A DNA stretch of 64,000 nucleotides, taken from the NCBI RefSeq assembly GCF_002804065.1, contig NZ_CP024955.1:1612001-1676000 (forward strand). The letters are read 5' to 3'. Each line of letters opens with the position of its first letter. The first letter of the stretch is position 1. The stretch comes from Kyrpidia spormannii (lineage in GTDB: Bacteria; Bacillota; Bacilli; Kyrpidiales; Kyrpidiaceae). The position numbers and the translations under genes were made by a program. Below, piece after piece: positions 7,391-15,829 of the stretch. Under the pieces are notes generated by a model. It had not been told where the DNA came from and ran no database searches. It was given only the letters and a program-made list of their open reading frames with translations.

Positions 7391-9361
7391 CTAGTGCTGA
7401 ATCCGCTGGAATTGTCGATCTAAGTCCCGTCGGGTCCATTGCAGAATCGTGGGCCGCCCGTGGGGGCAGGAGAAGGGGTTGTCCAGGTCCCGGAGTTGGT
7501 CGCACAGTGCCTGCATCTCCGGCATGGACAATGGCTGTCCAGCTTTCACTGCTCCCCGGCAGGCCCGGGTGATCACTCCTTGCTCCAGGCGTCTTCGGGG
7601 ATCTTGTCCTATCGGCCGCTCGACGTACTCGGTCAAAAACTCCCGGGTCAGAGCCGTGACGTCCTGGCCATCCCAGATGTCGGGAACCGTGCGAACCACG
7701 AGGGCATTGTCGCCGAAAGGCTCCGCGGTCAGCCCGTACTCTTTCATCATGTCGAGGTGAGGAGCCAACCGGTGCATTTCTGCGACACTCAGTTCCACAG
7801 TGATGGGCACCAACAGTGGCATGGGGCCCACTTCCCGCCGGGTGATCTGCCGGGAAAACCGCTCGTATAAGATCTTCTCGTGGGCGGCGTGCTGGTCGAT
7901 CAGGAACAAAGAGTTTTCCGCTTCGGCGACGATGTACAGGTTCAGCACCTGGGCCACCGCCCGCAGTTCGGGAACCCGGGGCCGGACACCCGCCGCTCCA
8001 ACTCCTTCAAGCTCCACGGTAGCCGCTGCCTCTTTTTCCGTTCTTTCCGAATCCACAGGGACCTCTGGCCCAAGACTGCTCCAAGATCCGGTCTCCCCCT
8101 CTCGCTCCCCGGGAGCTTCGGGTTGTTCTTCAGCAGTGATCGGGGCGAGGGCCTCCAGGGTTCGCTGCCTGGCCAGCGGACTCGAAGGGGACCTCCCTCC
8201 TCCCGGGGGACTGTCCCACCGAAACGCCATCTGGCTCTCCCGGAGAGTCTGCGCCCCGGAGCCTCTCTGAGTCTTCTGCGCCGCATCGCCTGCAGCCGCA
8301 TCTGGCCCTTGGCGAGGGGGATTGCGCACTTCTCGCGGCCCTCCGGTGGGCGAGTGCAGACCTGGAATGGCCCGGGCCCTGTCCAGAACCCGGCCCAGCG
8401 CCCTCTCCACCGCCCCCGCCACATCCCTTTCTTCACTAAAACGGACATCCAGTTTGGCCGGGTGCACATTGGGATCCACGAGGCCGGGATCCAGCTCCAA
8501 ATGAAGAAATACCACTGGGTTTCGGTGGATTGGAAGTCTTCCCGCGTAGACGTCGAGCACCGCTCGGGTCAGTGCCGGGTTGCGAACCGGCCGTCCATTG
8601 ACAAAAAACATCACGTGCCCCCTGCCCGCCCGGTGGATCTCGGGTAACCCCGCCAACCCCCAGACCCGCAGATCGAGGCCCCGCTCCTCCACCGGGATAC
8701 ATTTTTCCGCCAAATCCCGACCATACAGCGCCGCCACGGCGTGGAGCAATCGCCCGTCCCCCGGGGTTGTCGCGACAGGTCGCCCATCGGCGGAAAGGGT
8801 GAAGGCAACTTCCGGGTGGGCAAGGGCCGCCCGGGTCACCGCATCCACCACATGGGCGCCCTCCGTGTGCAGGGACTTGATGTATTTTAGCCGAGCGGGG
8901 GTGTTGAAAAACAACTCCTCGACAAAAATATCCGTCCCGGGCGCCATCCCGACCTCGGCCGTGGAGACAATGGTTCCCCCCTCCGCCCGAATTTCGGTAC
9001 CGGCGTCATCTTCCCGGCGACGAGTCTTCAGCACCAGTTTTGAGACCGCGGCGATGGAGGGCAGGGCTTCCCCCCGAAACCCCAGGGTTCGAATCCGAAA
9101 CAAATCCCGTTCTGAAGCGATTTTGCTGGTGGCGTGCCGCCGCAGAGCCAGCTGGGCGTCTTCCCGATCCATGCCCGTGCCATCGTCCACCACCCGAATG
9201 GTTTTCATCCCCGCTTCCTCCACGGCGACGCGAATATGGGTGGCCTGGGCATCGATACTGTTTTCGATGAGCTCTTTCACCACCGAGGCCGGACGCTCCA
9301 CCACCTCCCCGGCTGCGATGCGGTTGGACAGGCCGGGATCCAGAATATGTATGGCACTCAT
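7391..9361 (-). CDS. mutL: DNA mismatch repair protein MutL (endonuclease type)
   Basis: 656 residues. The N-terminal GHKL ATPase shows NRIAAGEVVERPASVVKELI with ENSIDA, then DDGTGM and TLGFRGEALPSI. A long, low-complexity linker (about 330-450) leads to the C-terminal dimerisation and nuclease domain, where DQHAAHEKILYE (from residue 489) is the metal-binding endonuclease motif found in organisms without MutH. CPHGRPT near the C terminus is the second conserved site. The gene overlaps the end of mutS by 4 bp, so the two are translationally coupled. Confidence 0.98.
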   Translation of the reverse strand: MSAIHILDPGLSNRIAAGEVVERPASVVKELIENSIDAQATHIRVAVEEAGMKTIRVVDDGTGMDREDAQLALRRHATSKIASERDLFRIRTLGFRGEALPSIAAVSKLVLKTRRREDDAGTEIRAEGGTIVSTAEVGMAPGTDIFVEELFFNTPARLKYIKSLHTEGAHVVDAVTRAALAHPEVAFTLSADGRPVATTPGDGRLLHAVAALYGRDLAEKCIPVEERGLDLRVWGLAGLPEIHRAGRGHVMFFVNGRPVRNPALTRAVLDVYAGRLPIHRNPVVFLHLELDPGLVDPNVHPAKLDVRFSEERDVAGAVERALGRVLDRARAIPGLHSPTGGPREVRNPPRQGPDAAAGDAAQKTQRGSGAQTLRESQMAFRWDSPPGGGRSPSSPLARQRTLEALAPITAEEQPEAPGEREGETGSWSSLGPEVPVDSERTEKEAAATVELEGVGAAGVRPRVPELRAVAQVLNLYIVAEAENSLFLIDQHAAHEKILYERFSRQITRREVGPMPLLVPITVELSVAEMHRLAPHLDMMKEYGLTAEPFGDNALVVRTVPDIWDGQDVTALTREFLTEYVERPIGQDPRRRLEQGVITRACRGAVKAGQPLSMPEMQALCDQLRDLDNPFSCPHGRPTILQWTRRDLDRQFQRIQH

Positions 9362-11997
9362 GGTTCATTCTCCTCCCGGACCAAAAGGTGTAGTTCGTAG
9401 AGCTCTTGCAGGGCCTGAATCGGGGTCATGTCCAGAACCCGGGCCTTGCGGAGGCGTTCGAGAACCGGGTGCAGGAGGGCTTTGTCGAGTCCCCGCCCCG
9501 CTTCATCGGCGGTGGACCGACCCCCGGTTTCCTGCGGAACTTTCGTCAGATCTCGGTCAGCCTCGCCCCCTTCTCCCCCGACACAAGCCGCAGCCGTCTG
9601 GGAGAGGCCCTGTTGTACCTGCTCCATGCTTGTGAGGATGGCTTCAGCCCGCTCCAACAGGTCTTCCGGAAGCCCCGCCAGTCTGGCCACATGAATGCCG
9701 TAGCTGCGGTCGGCAGGACGGTCCACTAAACGATGCAAGAATACGATTCCCCCGGAATCCTCTCGGACCTCTGTGGAAAAATTATGGACTCCTGGTAGTT
9801 CGTCGGCGAGGCCAGTCAGCTCGTGATAATGGGTCGCAAACAGAGTTCGGGCCCCCACCCGGGTGGGATCGTGAATATACTCCACCGCAGCCCGGGCGAT
9901 GCTCATCCCGTCATAGGTCGAGGTCCCCCGCCCGATTTCATCGAGGATGATCAGGCTGCGGGGGGTGGCGTTTCGGAGGATGGTCGCCAACTCCACCATC
10001 TCCACCATAAAGGTGCTTTTGCCCGCCACGAGATCGTCCGCCGCGCCGATTCGGGTGAAGAGACGGTCGACGATGCCAATCCGGGCAGAATCCGCGGGAA
10101 CGAAAGACCCGACTTGGGCGAGGAGTACGATCAGGGCCACTTGGCGCATGTAGGTGCTTTTCCCCGCCATGTTCGGACCGGTGATGAGGGCGACCCGCCG
10201 ATTGTCGCCATCGAGAAAAGTGTCGTTCGGCACAAATGTGCCATCGGGCAGGACCGCCTCCACCACCGGGTGTCGGCCGCCGCGAATCTCAATGACCGAA
10301 CTGTCATCCACAACAGGACGAGTGTATCGGCGTTTTGCCGCCACCTCGGCGAGACCACAAAGGACGTCCAATTCGGCCATCGCCCCGGCCAGACGCTGGA
10401 GGCGGGGGAGCGCTTTTACCACGGTGCCCCGCAGCTCGACGAACAACTGGTACTCGATGGTCTCCGCCCGCTCCTGGGCATCGAGGATACGACTTTCCAT
10501 CTCTTTCAATTCCGGGGTCACATACCGCTCGCTGGCGGCCAAGGTCTGACGGCGCTCATATTCCCTTGGAACCAGGGCGAGATTGGCTTTGGTAACTTCT
10601 ATGTAATAGCCGAATACGCGATTATAACCGATTTTGAGGGATTTGATTCCCGTTCGCTCCCTCTCTCGCTGTTCGAGGGCGGCGATCCAGCTTCGCCCTT
10701 CCCGAGATGCCCGGCGCAGTTCATCCAGTTCCGAAGAGAACCCGTCCCGGATGACGCCCGGTTCCTTCGCTGTGGCCGGAGGGTCGTCGGCCAGGGCCCG
10801 GTCCAGGAGATCCCGCACTTCTTCACAAGGGTCCAGGCGTCTCTCAATATCGGCCAAGATGGAGGATCTGGCGCCGGCCAGCACGGCGGCCAGTTTTGGG
10901 GCCTGGCTCAAGCTTTGGGCCACGGCGCGCAGATCCCGGGGCCCGGCGCTGCCATAGCTCACCCGGCCCAGCAACCGCTCAAGGTCATACACGCAGCGAA
11001 GGTCCTCTCGCAGTTGATTTCTCCGCATCCACTGCCCAACCAACTCTTCGATACCATCCTGGCGCCTGGCGATGGCGCCAGGGTCGATTAAAGGCCTTTC
11101 CAGCCATTGCCGGAGGAGCCGCCCGCCCATGGCGGTCACCGTCTCATCCAACAGCCACAACAATGACCCCGTCCGCCGTCCCTCCCGAACCGTTTGAACC
11201 AACTCCAGATTTCTCCGGGCAAAGGCGTCCACCGCCATGTAGGTGGCGTCGTGGAGGGGTTGAACCGGCTTCCAGTGAACGAGCTGGCGCCGCTGGGTCT
11301 CCTCGATGTACGACGCGATGGCTGAAAGGGCCTCTTCCCCACCGGCTTCCGGAAGGTCGTCCCAGCCCCCATTCTCCATCCGAGTGAACGTTTTTTTTCC
11401 GTGGCCCCGATGTGTCAGAATGGCTTCCGTGGACTTGCTAAGTTGAGTGACCCAAGGCTCGCCAGCCGCTTCCTCGGGAATGAGCCATTCGGCGGGTCGG
11501 TACCGGAGCCCATCGTCCATCACCTGCTCAATGCTGTGGGCGGCCCCGGCCCAACGGTCTCCGGTGGAAAGATCGGCAAAGGCTACAGACCACCCTTCCG
11601 GAATCGGAATGACGGCGCCAATGAGGCGTTGCTCCTTCTCTTCTTTCCCCCGGTCTTCCAGAAGCGTTCCCGGCGTTACGATTCGTGTGATTTCCCGCCG
11701 GACCAATCCCTTGGCGAGGGCCGGATCCTCCATCTGGTCGCAAATCGCCACCTTATAGCCCCGCTCCACCAGGGCGGCGATGTAGCCCTCCACCGCGTGG
11801 TACGGGACGCCGCACATGGGAACCCGCCGACCACCCCCGGCTTCCCGGCCGGTCAATGTGATCTCCAATTCCCGGGCGGCAATTTCCGCATCTTCAAAAA
11901 ATAATTCATAAAAATCCCCCAGGCGAAACATCAGCAAGGCGTCCGGACAACGGCCTTTGACGTCCAGGTACTGTTGCATCATCGGGGTGTAAGACAT
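9358..11997 (-). CDS. mutS: DNA mismatch repair protein MutS
   Basis: 879 residues. The mismatch-recognition domain opens with MMQQYLDVKGRCPDALLMFR and LGDFYELFFEDA (the Phe-x-Glu motif). The Walker A sequence GPNMAGKST begins at about residue 607, followed by IILDEIGRGTSTYDG and THYHELT. A Gly/Glu-rich segment around 790-840 separates the ATPase from the C-terminal helices. MutS recognises mispairs and recruits MutL. It lies directly after ricA, where many Bacillales carry cotE. A weak AAGGAAGT about 12 bp upstream is the likely ribosome-binding site. Confidence 0.98.
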   Translation of the reverse strand: MSYTPMMQQYLDVKGRCPDALLMFRLGDFYELFFEDAEIAARELEITLTGREAGGGRRVPMCGVPYHAVEGYIAALVERGYKVAICDQMEDPALAKGLVRREITRIVTPGTLLEDRGKEEKEQRLIGAVIPIPEGWSVAFADLSTGDRWAGAAHSIEQVMDDGLRYRPAEWLIPEEAAGEPWVTQLSKSTEAILTHRGHGKKTFTRMENGGWDDLPEAGGEEALSAIASYIEETQRRQLVHWKPVQPLHDATYMAVDAFARRNLELVQTVREGRRTGSLLWLLDETVTAMGGRLLRQWLERPLIDPGAIARRQDGIEELVGQWMRRNQLREDLRCVYDLERLLGRVSYGSAGPRDLRAVAQSLSQAPKLAAVLAGARSSILADIERRLDPCEEVRDLLDRALADDPPATAKEPGVIRDGFSSELDELRRASREGRSWIAALEQRERERTGIKSLKIGYNRVFGYYIEVTKANLALVPREYERRQTLAASERYVTPELKEMESRILDAQERAETIEYQLFVELRGTVVKALPRLQRLAGAMAELDVLCGLAEVAAKRRYTRPVVDDSSVIEIRGGRHPVVEAVLPDGTFVPNDTFLDGDNRRVALITGPNMAGKSTYMRQVALIVLLAQVGSFVPADSARIGIVDRLFTRIGAADDLVAGKSTFMVEMVELATILRNATPRSLIILDEIGRGTSTYDGMSIARAAVEYIHDPTRVGARTLFATHYHELTGLADELPGVHNFSTEVREDSGGIVFLHRLVDRPADRSYGIHVARLAGLPEDLLERAEAILTSMEQVQQGLSQTAAACVGGEGGEADRDLTKVPQETGGRSTADEAGRGLDKALLHPVLERLRKARVLDMTPIQALQELYELHLLVREENEP

Positions 11998-12113
11998 GTT
12001 GTCCCGACTTCCTTTCCGTGATCTCTGTTTCGCACAACCGACAATAAAATGGAAGAGCCGCCGACACGCCGACGGCTATCCCGTTTTCTCGACATCCCCA
12101 ATCCGGCGGGGAT

Positions 12114-12545
12114 TTACGGCACCGGTTGCACCCCACACGTGGTACATCCGCCGCAGCCCCCGGAACACCCTCCTGCAGAAACTTCTACGGGCAACCGGGA
12201 AGAGATCGTCTGGGCGATGATCTCGGCCACCCCTTGCACCAAGAGGTTGACCTCCTCTTGAGCGGCCTGGTACTGTCCCACCGCCGGGATAGCCCTGAGC
12301 CGCCCCTCCACCTCTTCGAGGGCGCGTTCCGCCGCGCGGATTTTCTCCATCGGCGCACAGCGCATCTTCAGGGCAGAGACGCTCATCTGCAAGCGTTTCT
12401 GCGACTTCAACAAACTTTGCACCTCACGGTTGCTGGCGATCTTCTGCCGGCAGGCCCGGTAGCGGGCCGCTTCCTCGGACTCCCGAATCATCTGGGCCAG
12501 GATCTGTGCCTTTTGGCGAATTTCCTCCGCCGTCTCGCACCTCAT
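12114..12545 (-). CDS. ricA: RicA (YmcA), YlbF-family regulator
   Basis: 143 residues, mostly helical, as in YlbF/YmcA proteins. In Bacillus subtilis RicA forms the RicA-RicF-RicT complex, which affects RNase Y processing, biofilm formation, competence and sporulation. The identification rests on the family pattern and on the miaB-ricA gene order. The C terminus carries a cysteine cluster, CSGGCGGCTTC (C-x3-C-x2-C-x2-C), consistent with the iron-sulfur cluster binding reported for the Ric complex. The start overlaps the miaB stop as ATGA. RNase Y, its functional partner, is encoded at 28183-29718. Confidence 0.88.
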   Translation of the reverse strand: MRCETAEEIRQKAQILAQMIRESEEAARYRACRQKIASNREVQSLLKSQKRLQMSVSALKMRCAPMEKIRAAERALEEVEGRLRAIPAVGQYQAAQEEVNLLVQGVAEIIAQTISSRLPVEVSAGGCSGGCGGCTTCGVQPVP

Positions 12546-13996
12546 CCTGTGACCTCCCGGATCGCGGGGTGCGGTTCCCCCCGCAACAGCCAGGTTTGTG
12601 CCCCGACGATCTGGACTGGAATAGTCCGACCGATCAAGTCCCGGGATCCCTGAAGCAGGACCAGACGGTTCGTTCGGGTCCGTCCCGCCAAGATCTCCGG
12701 ATTCGTCTTACTTTCTCCCTCCACCAGCACGTCCTCCGTCTTCCCCACCAACTGTTCGTGATACCGCCGAGATATCGTCGCTTGTAGTTCGTTGAGCCGG
12801 CGCAGGCGATCCTTTTTTGCCTCCAAGGAGGTCTCATCCTTCATGCGGGCCGCCGCCGTCCCCTGTCGCCGGGAATACAGGAAGGTAAAGGCATTGTCGA
12901 ACTGCACCGTCCGAACGAGGTCCAGCGTGTCCTGGAACTCTTCCTCCGTTTCACCCGGAAATCCCACGATGATGTCGGTCGTGAGGCTGACCCCGGGGAT
13001 TCGGTTGCGAATCCGCTCGACGAGCTGCAAATAAGTCTCCCGGGTATACCCCCGATTCATGCGTTTGAGAATACGGTTATTCCCGGATTGGACGGGCAGA
13101 TGAATGTGTTCACAAATCGCGTCTTCCGCAGCGATGACATCGATCAGTTTGTCTGTAAAATTCCACGGGTTGGAGGTGGTGAACCTCACTCGCTCAATCC
13201 CCGGGATCCGCGCCACATGTTGCAACAGGTCGGCAAAATCCACATCCCCCAGGTCCAGTCCGTAATCGTTCACATTCTGCCCCAGCAGGGTGACTTCCCG
13301 AATCCCTTCTTCGGCCAGTTGTTTCACCTCAGCCACCACGTCCTCGGGCAGCCGGCTTCGCTCCCGACCCCGGGTGAACGGAACAATGCAGTACGTGCAA
13401 TATTTGTTGCATCCATATTGAATATTGACCCAGGCCTTCACCCCGTCCTGGCGGAGCTTGGGCAGGTTTTCCACAACCTGGCCCGGCCGATCCCATACGG
13501 CAAACACCGTTTCCTGACTGGCCATGGCTTGTACCACCAACTCCGGGAGTTGGTGGAGATTGTGGGTTCCGAAAACGAGGTCGACATAGGGAAACGTGTC
13601 CCGCACAAACTGCCGCACCTTTTCCTCCTGGGCCATGCAACCGCACAGCCCCAGCAACAGTTCCGGGTGGCGGCGCTTGAGGGGCTTGATCCGGCCGATC
13701 TCCCCGAACACCTTGTCCTCGGCGTTTTCCCGGACGGCACAAGTGTTAAAGAGAATCAGATCGGCCTCCTCGGGGGCCGAGGCCGGGCGATAGCCCATCT
13801 CTTGCAACATGCCGGCCATGATCTCCGAATCGTGTTCATTCATCTGACATCCGTAGGTGCGGATCCAGTAGCGCTTTCCGACTCCCACGGCGGGGACCGC
13901 TTGGGCCATCGCCCGGTAATCGACCCTTTGCGATCTTTCGGGACCCGGCCGGTGCCGCTCCAGGACAATGTCATTTATTTGAATGAGCTCGCTCAT
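12542..13996 (-). CDS. miaB: tRNA-2-methylthio-N6-dimethylallyladenosine synthase MiaB
   Basis: 484 residues from the ATG at 13996, preceded by AAGGGG. The N-terminal UPF0004 domain has IRTYGCQMNEHDSEIMAG, FNTCAVRENAEDKVFG and LCGCMAQ, supplying three cysteines for one iron-sulfur cluster. The radical-SAM motif is GCNKYCTYC (C-x3-C-x2-C). A TRAM domain follows at the C terminus (VGKTEDVLVEGESKTNPEIL). The enzyme methylthiolates i6A37 made by MiaA. The 4-bp overlap with ricA matches the Bacillales order. Confidence 0.97.
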   Translation of the reverse strand: MSELIQINDIVLERHRPGPERSQRVDYRAMAQAVPAVGVGKRYWIRTYGCQMNEHDSEIMAGMLQEMGYRPASAPEEADLILFNTCAVRENAEDKVFGEIGRIKPLKRRHPELLLGLCGCMAQEEKVRQFVRDTFPYVDLVFGTHNLHQLPELVVQAMASQETVFAVWDRPGQVVENLPKLRQDGVKAWVNIQYGCNKYCTYCIVPFTRGRERSRLPEDVVAEVKQLAEEGIREVTLLGQNVNDYGLDLGDVDFADLLQHVARIPGIERVRFTTSNPWNFTDKLIDVIAAEDAICEHIHLPVQSGNNRILKRMNRGYTRETYLQLVERIRNRIPGVSLTTDIIVGFPGETEEEFQDTLDLVRTVQFDNAFTFLYSRRQGTAAARMKDETSLEAKKDRLRRLNELQATISRRYHEQLVGKTEDVLVEGESKTNPEILAGRTRTNRLVLLQGSRDLIGRTIPVQIVGAQTWLLRGEPHPAIREVTG

Positions 13997-14207
13997 GACG
14001 AACGACCCCTTTCCAGACATGCACATTGTCTTTATCATACCATATTTGACACCGCCCCGCATCTGACCGGGCCGGCCTGGACTTGGCGCCGCAGGCGCAC
14101 CAAACGGCGAATGGGACTAGGCTGCCGTGCCTTCCGTACAGTTGTCCGTTGCCGCAGCGTTCTCTGCCACATTTCTTATTAGAGGACGACGGAAGGAGGT
14201 GCTTGGA

Positions 14208-14576
14208 ATGGCTGCTGCTCAAGCGTACGCCGTCTGCAGCCGACATGTGGGCCGGTGGATGGACTTCCGCACACCCTGGGGCAGGCACCGCGGCATTATT
14301 CGTCGGGTCTCTCCTCACGGTGTTCTGGTCAGCGTGCCGCGTCACTATGCTCCCCGGTTTGCCTTCGCCCAGGCTTGGGCCAGCGCTCCGGTGTCCGGGG
14401 GAGATGTCAAACAGTTGCATCAGATTCGTCATGCGTTGGCCCGGCCCGTCGACACCTATCTGAACGCTGAGCCCGTAGGGTGGGTTGCTCCGGGATACGG
14501 ATGGTGGTACGGCGGCTGGTGGTGGTGGTGGATAGCCTGGGCCTGGTTGCTGGCCTTCGCTTTACTCCTCTGGTAA
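14208..14576 (+). CDS. Trp-rich small protein of unknown function
   Basis: 122 residues from the ATG at 14208; GGAAGGAGGT lies 8 bp upstream and fixes this start over one at 14127. The first part is basic and contains MDFRTPWGRHRGIIRR followed by SPHGVLVSVPRHYAPRFA. The tail GWWYGGWWWWWIAWAWLLAF is extremely Trp-rich and probably membrane-inserted or interface-seeking. No family is recognised. The gene is divergent from miaB, is followed by a strong terminator, and neighbours a cluster with cotE and YheC/YheD-type genes. A sporulation or envelope role is a guess from that context. Confidence 0.68.
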   Translation: MAAAQAYAVCSRHVGRWMDFRTPWGRHRGIIRRVSPHGVLVSVPRHYAPRFAFAQAWASAPVSGGDVKQLHQIRHALARPVDTYLNAEPVGWVAPGYGWWYGGWWWWWIAWAWLLAFALLLW

Positions 14577-14612
14577 GGAAACCTGACACTTCGAAGCGTG
14601 TCGGTATGGGAG

Positions 14613-14638
14613 GGTGCAGGCGTGTCCTGCACCTTTTT
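14613..14638 (+). terminator. Rho-independent terminator after the Trp-rich gene
   Basis: An 8-bp perfect stem, GGTGCAGG with CCTGCACC, a CGTGT loop and a run of five T on the plus strand, 37 bp after the stop codon at 14576. Confidence 0.88.
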
Positions 14639-14721
14639 ATCCGTTAAATCCGGGACTTGCTGTTCAAACAAAGGGGATTGTCGACTTTTCACCAATGATT
14701 CCGGGAGAGGGAGCGGCCGAC

Positions 14722-14750
14722 AAAAAAACCGACTTCCCGGAGGAAGTCGG
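14722..14750 (-). terminator. Minus-strand terminator with no adjacent minus-strand gene
   Basis: A 9-bp perfect stem (CCGACTTCC at 14729-14737, GGAAGTCGG at 14742-14750) is preceded on the plus strand by seven A. It is therefore a terminator for leftward transcription. The nearest leftward gene ends about 1 kb away at 15738, on the far side of the rightward phospholipase D-like gene. Confidence 0.75.
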
Positions 14751-14833
14751 CACAGCGAGAAAGACGTCGAGGCACATTCCTACTTTATGTGGCGATCGGC
14801 CGATTATGCCCCCTCTGGGAAGGAGGCCGACGC

Positions 14834-15829
14834 GTGAACCGGGAGCTTTTCCTCCGAAGATCCCGCCGACTGCCCCCAGTCCGCTTGCCACGGCTTCTTG
14901 TCGCAGCCCTAGTGGGTCTCATGATCTTATTTCTTTTGCCGGGCTGCGGCACCCAGGGTTCTCCCCCCCAGTTACTGCCGGGAGAGCAATTGCGGGATGT
15001 CGTGATTCGAGCCATCCACGGCGCCAAAGGATCCGTGGACGTCGAAATGTATGAGCTCGGAGACCCCGCCGTGGTGACCGCACTAGCTGAGGCCGCCGCC
15101 CGGGGCGTTTCGGTGAGGGTCATCGTGGATGCCAGTGAACCTCACAGCCGGCAGGCCGCGCAACTTCTCAAAGGGACCGGTGTCCAGCTTCGAAAAGCGG
15201 AAGTGTCCGGCGGAATTGATCACGCCAAGATTCTCGTCACCGACGGCGGATGCGTTATCGGCAGCGTCAACTGGGGTCCCGGATCCTGGGCAAACCACGA
15301 TTTTGCCTTGTGGATCGGCGACCCCCAGCACCCCGTCTGCCAGGAGTCCAAGAGTCACCTCGACCGGGACTGGTCGGGACGGATCGGCCACCGGGACGAG
15401 GCCGGTTCTTGGACCTATTCCGGAAAACCCGCTCGGAACCTGCTGCTCGCCCTGATCTCAGAAGCCCGCTCTTCGATCTATGTGGAGATGTTCGACTTTA
15501 ACGATGAATCCTTGCTCGCAGCACTGGGGGAGGCGGCCCGAAGGGGCGTGGGGGTGCACGTCCTCCTCGATCCCCGCCAGCCCGATCGGGCGGTGGCACA
15601 ACGCCGTCTTCTCCAGGATGGGGCCGATGTGCATTTGTACCGAAGCGCCGGGGAACGACTCCATGCGAAAGCTGCGGTGATCGATCAAGATATCCTCGTT
15701 ATCGGCAGTGCCAATTGGACCCGGAGGGCGTTTGAGGTCAATCACGAATGGATCGTGGCACTCCGCGCGCCGCAGGCCGCCCGGAAACTGGTGGACGATT
15801 GGCACCTTCAGATTCGCCGAGTCCGGTGA
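14834..15829 (+). CDS. Phospholipase D-like lipoprotein
   Basis: 331 residues from the GTG at 14834, which has GGAAGGAGG 8 bp upstream. The start RLLVAALVGLMILFLLPGC is a lipoprotein signal with lipobox LPGC, so the protein should be anchored outside the membrane. Two complete HKD motifs, HAKILVTDGG and HAKAAVIDQD, each followed by VIGSxNW, give the paired catalytic site of the phospholipase D/nuclease superfamily. The substrate could be a phospholipid, cardiolipin precursor or nucleic acid; the sequence does not decide. The last 92 bp overlap the end of the convergent ATP-grasp gene at 15738-16865. Confidence 0.88.
   Translation: MNRELFLRRSRRLPPVRLPRLLVAALVGLMILFLLPGCGTQGSPPQLLPGEQLRDVVIRAIHGAKGSVDVEMYELGDPAVVTALAEAAARGVSVRVIVDASEPHSRQAAQLLKGTGVQLRKAEVSGGIDHAKILVTDGGCVIGSVNWGPGSWANHDFALWIGDPQHPVCQESKSHLDRDWSGRIGHRDEAGSWTYSGKPARNLLLALISEARSSIYVEMFDFNDESLLAALGEAARRGVGVHVLLDPRQPDRAVAQRRLLQDGADVHLYRSAGERLHAKAAVIDQDILVIGSANWTRRAFEVNHEWIVALRAPQAARKLVDDWHLQIRRVR

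Noticed and set aside
9823..11091. Long open frame (422 codons) on the plus strand
   Set aside because: It lies entirely antisense to mutS; the high-GC codon pattern of mutS creates stop-free antisense frames, and there is no plausible ribosome-binding site or recognisable domain.
12050..12113. Hairpin after ricA as a terminator
   Set aside because: The stem is imperfect and the T content after it is scattered; mutS follows at once in the conserved cluster, so read-through is more likely.
13088..14182. Plus-strand frame of 364 codons opposite miaB
   Set aside because: Shadow of miaB; no start signal.
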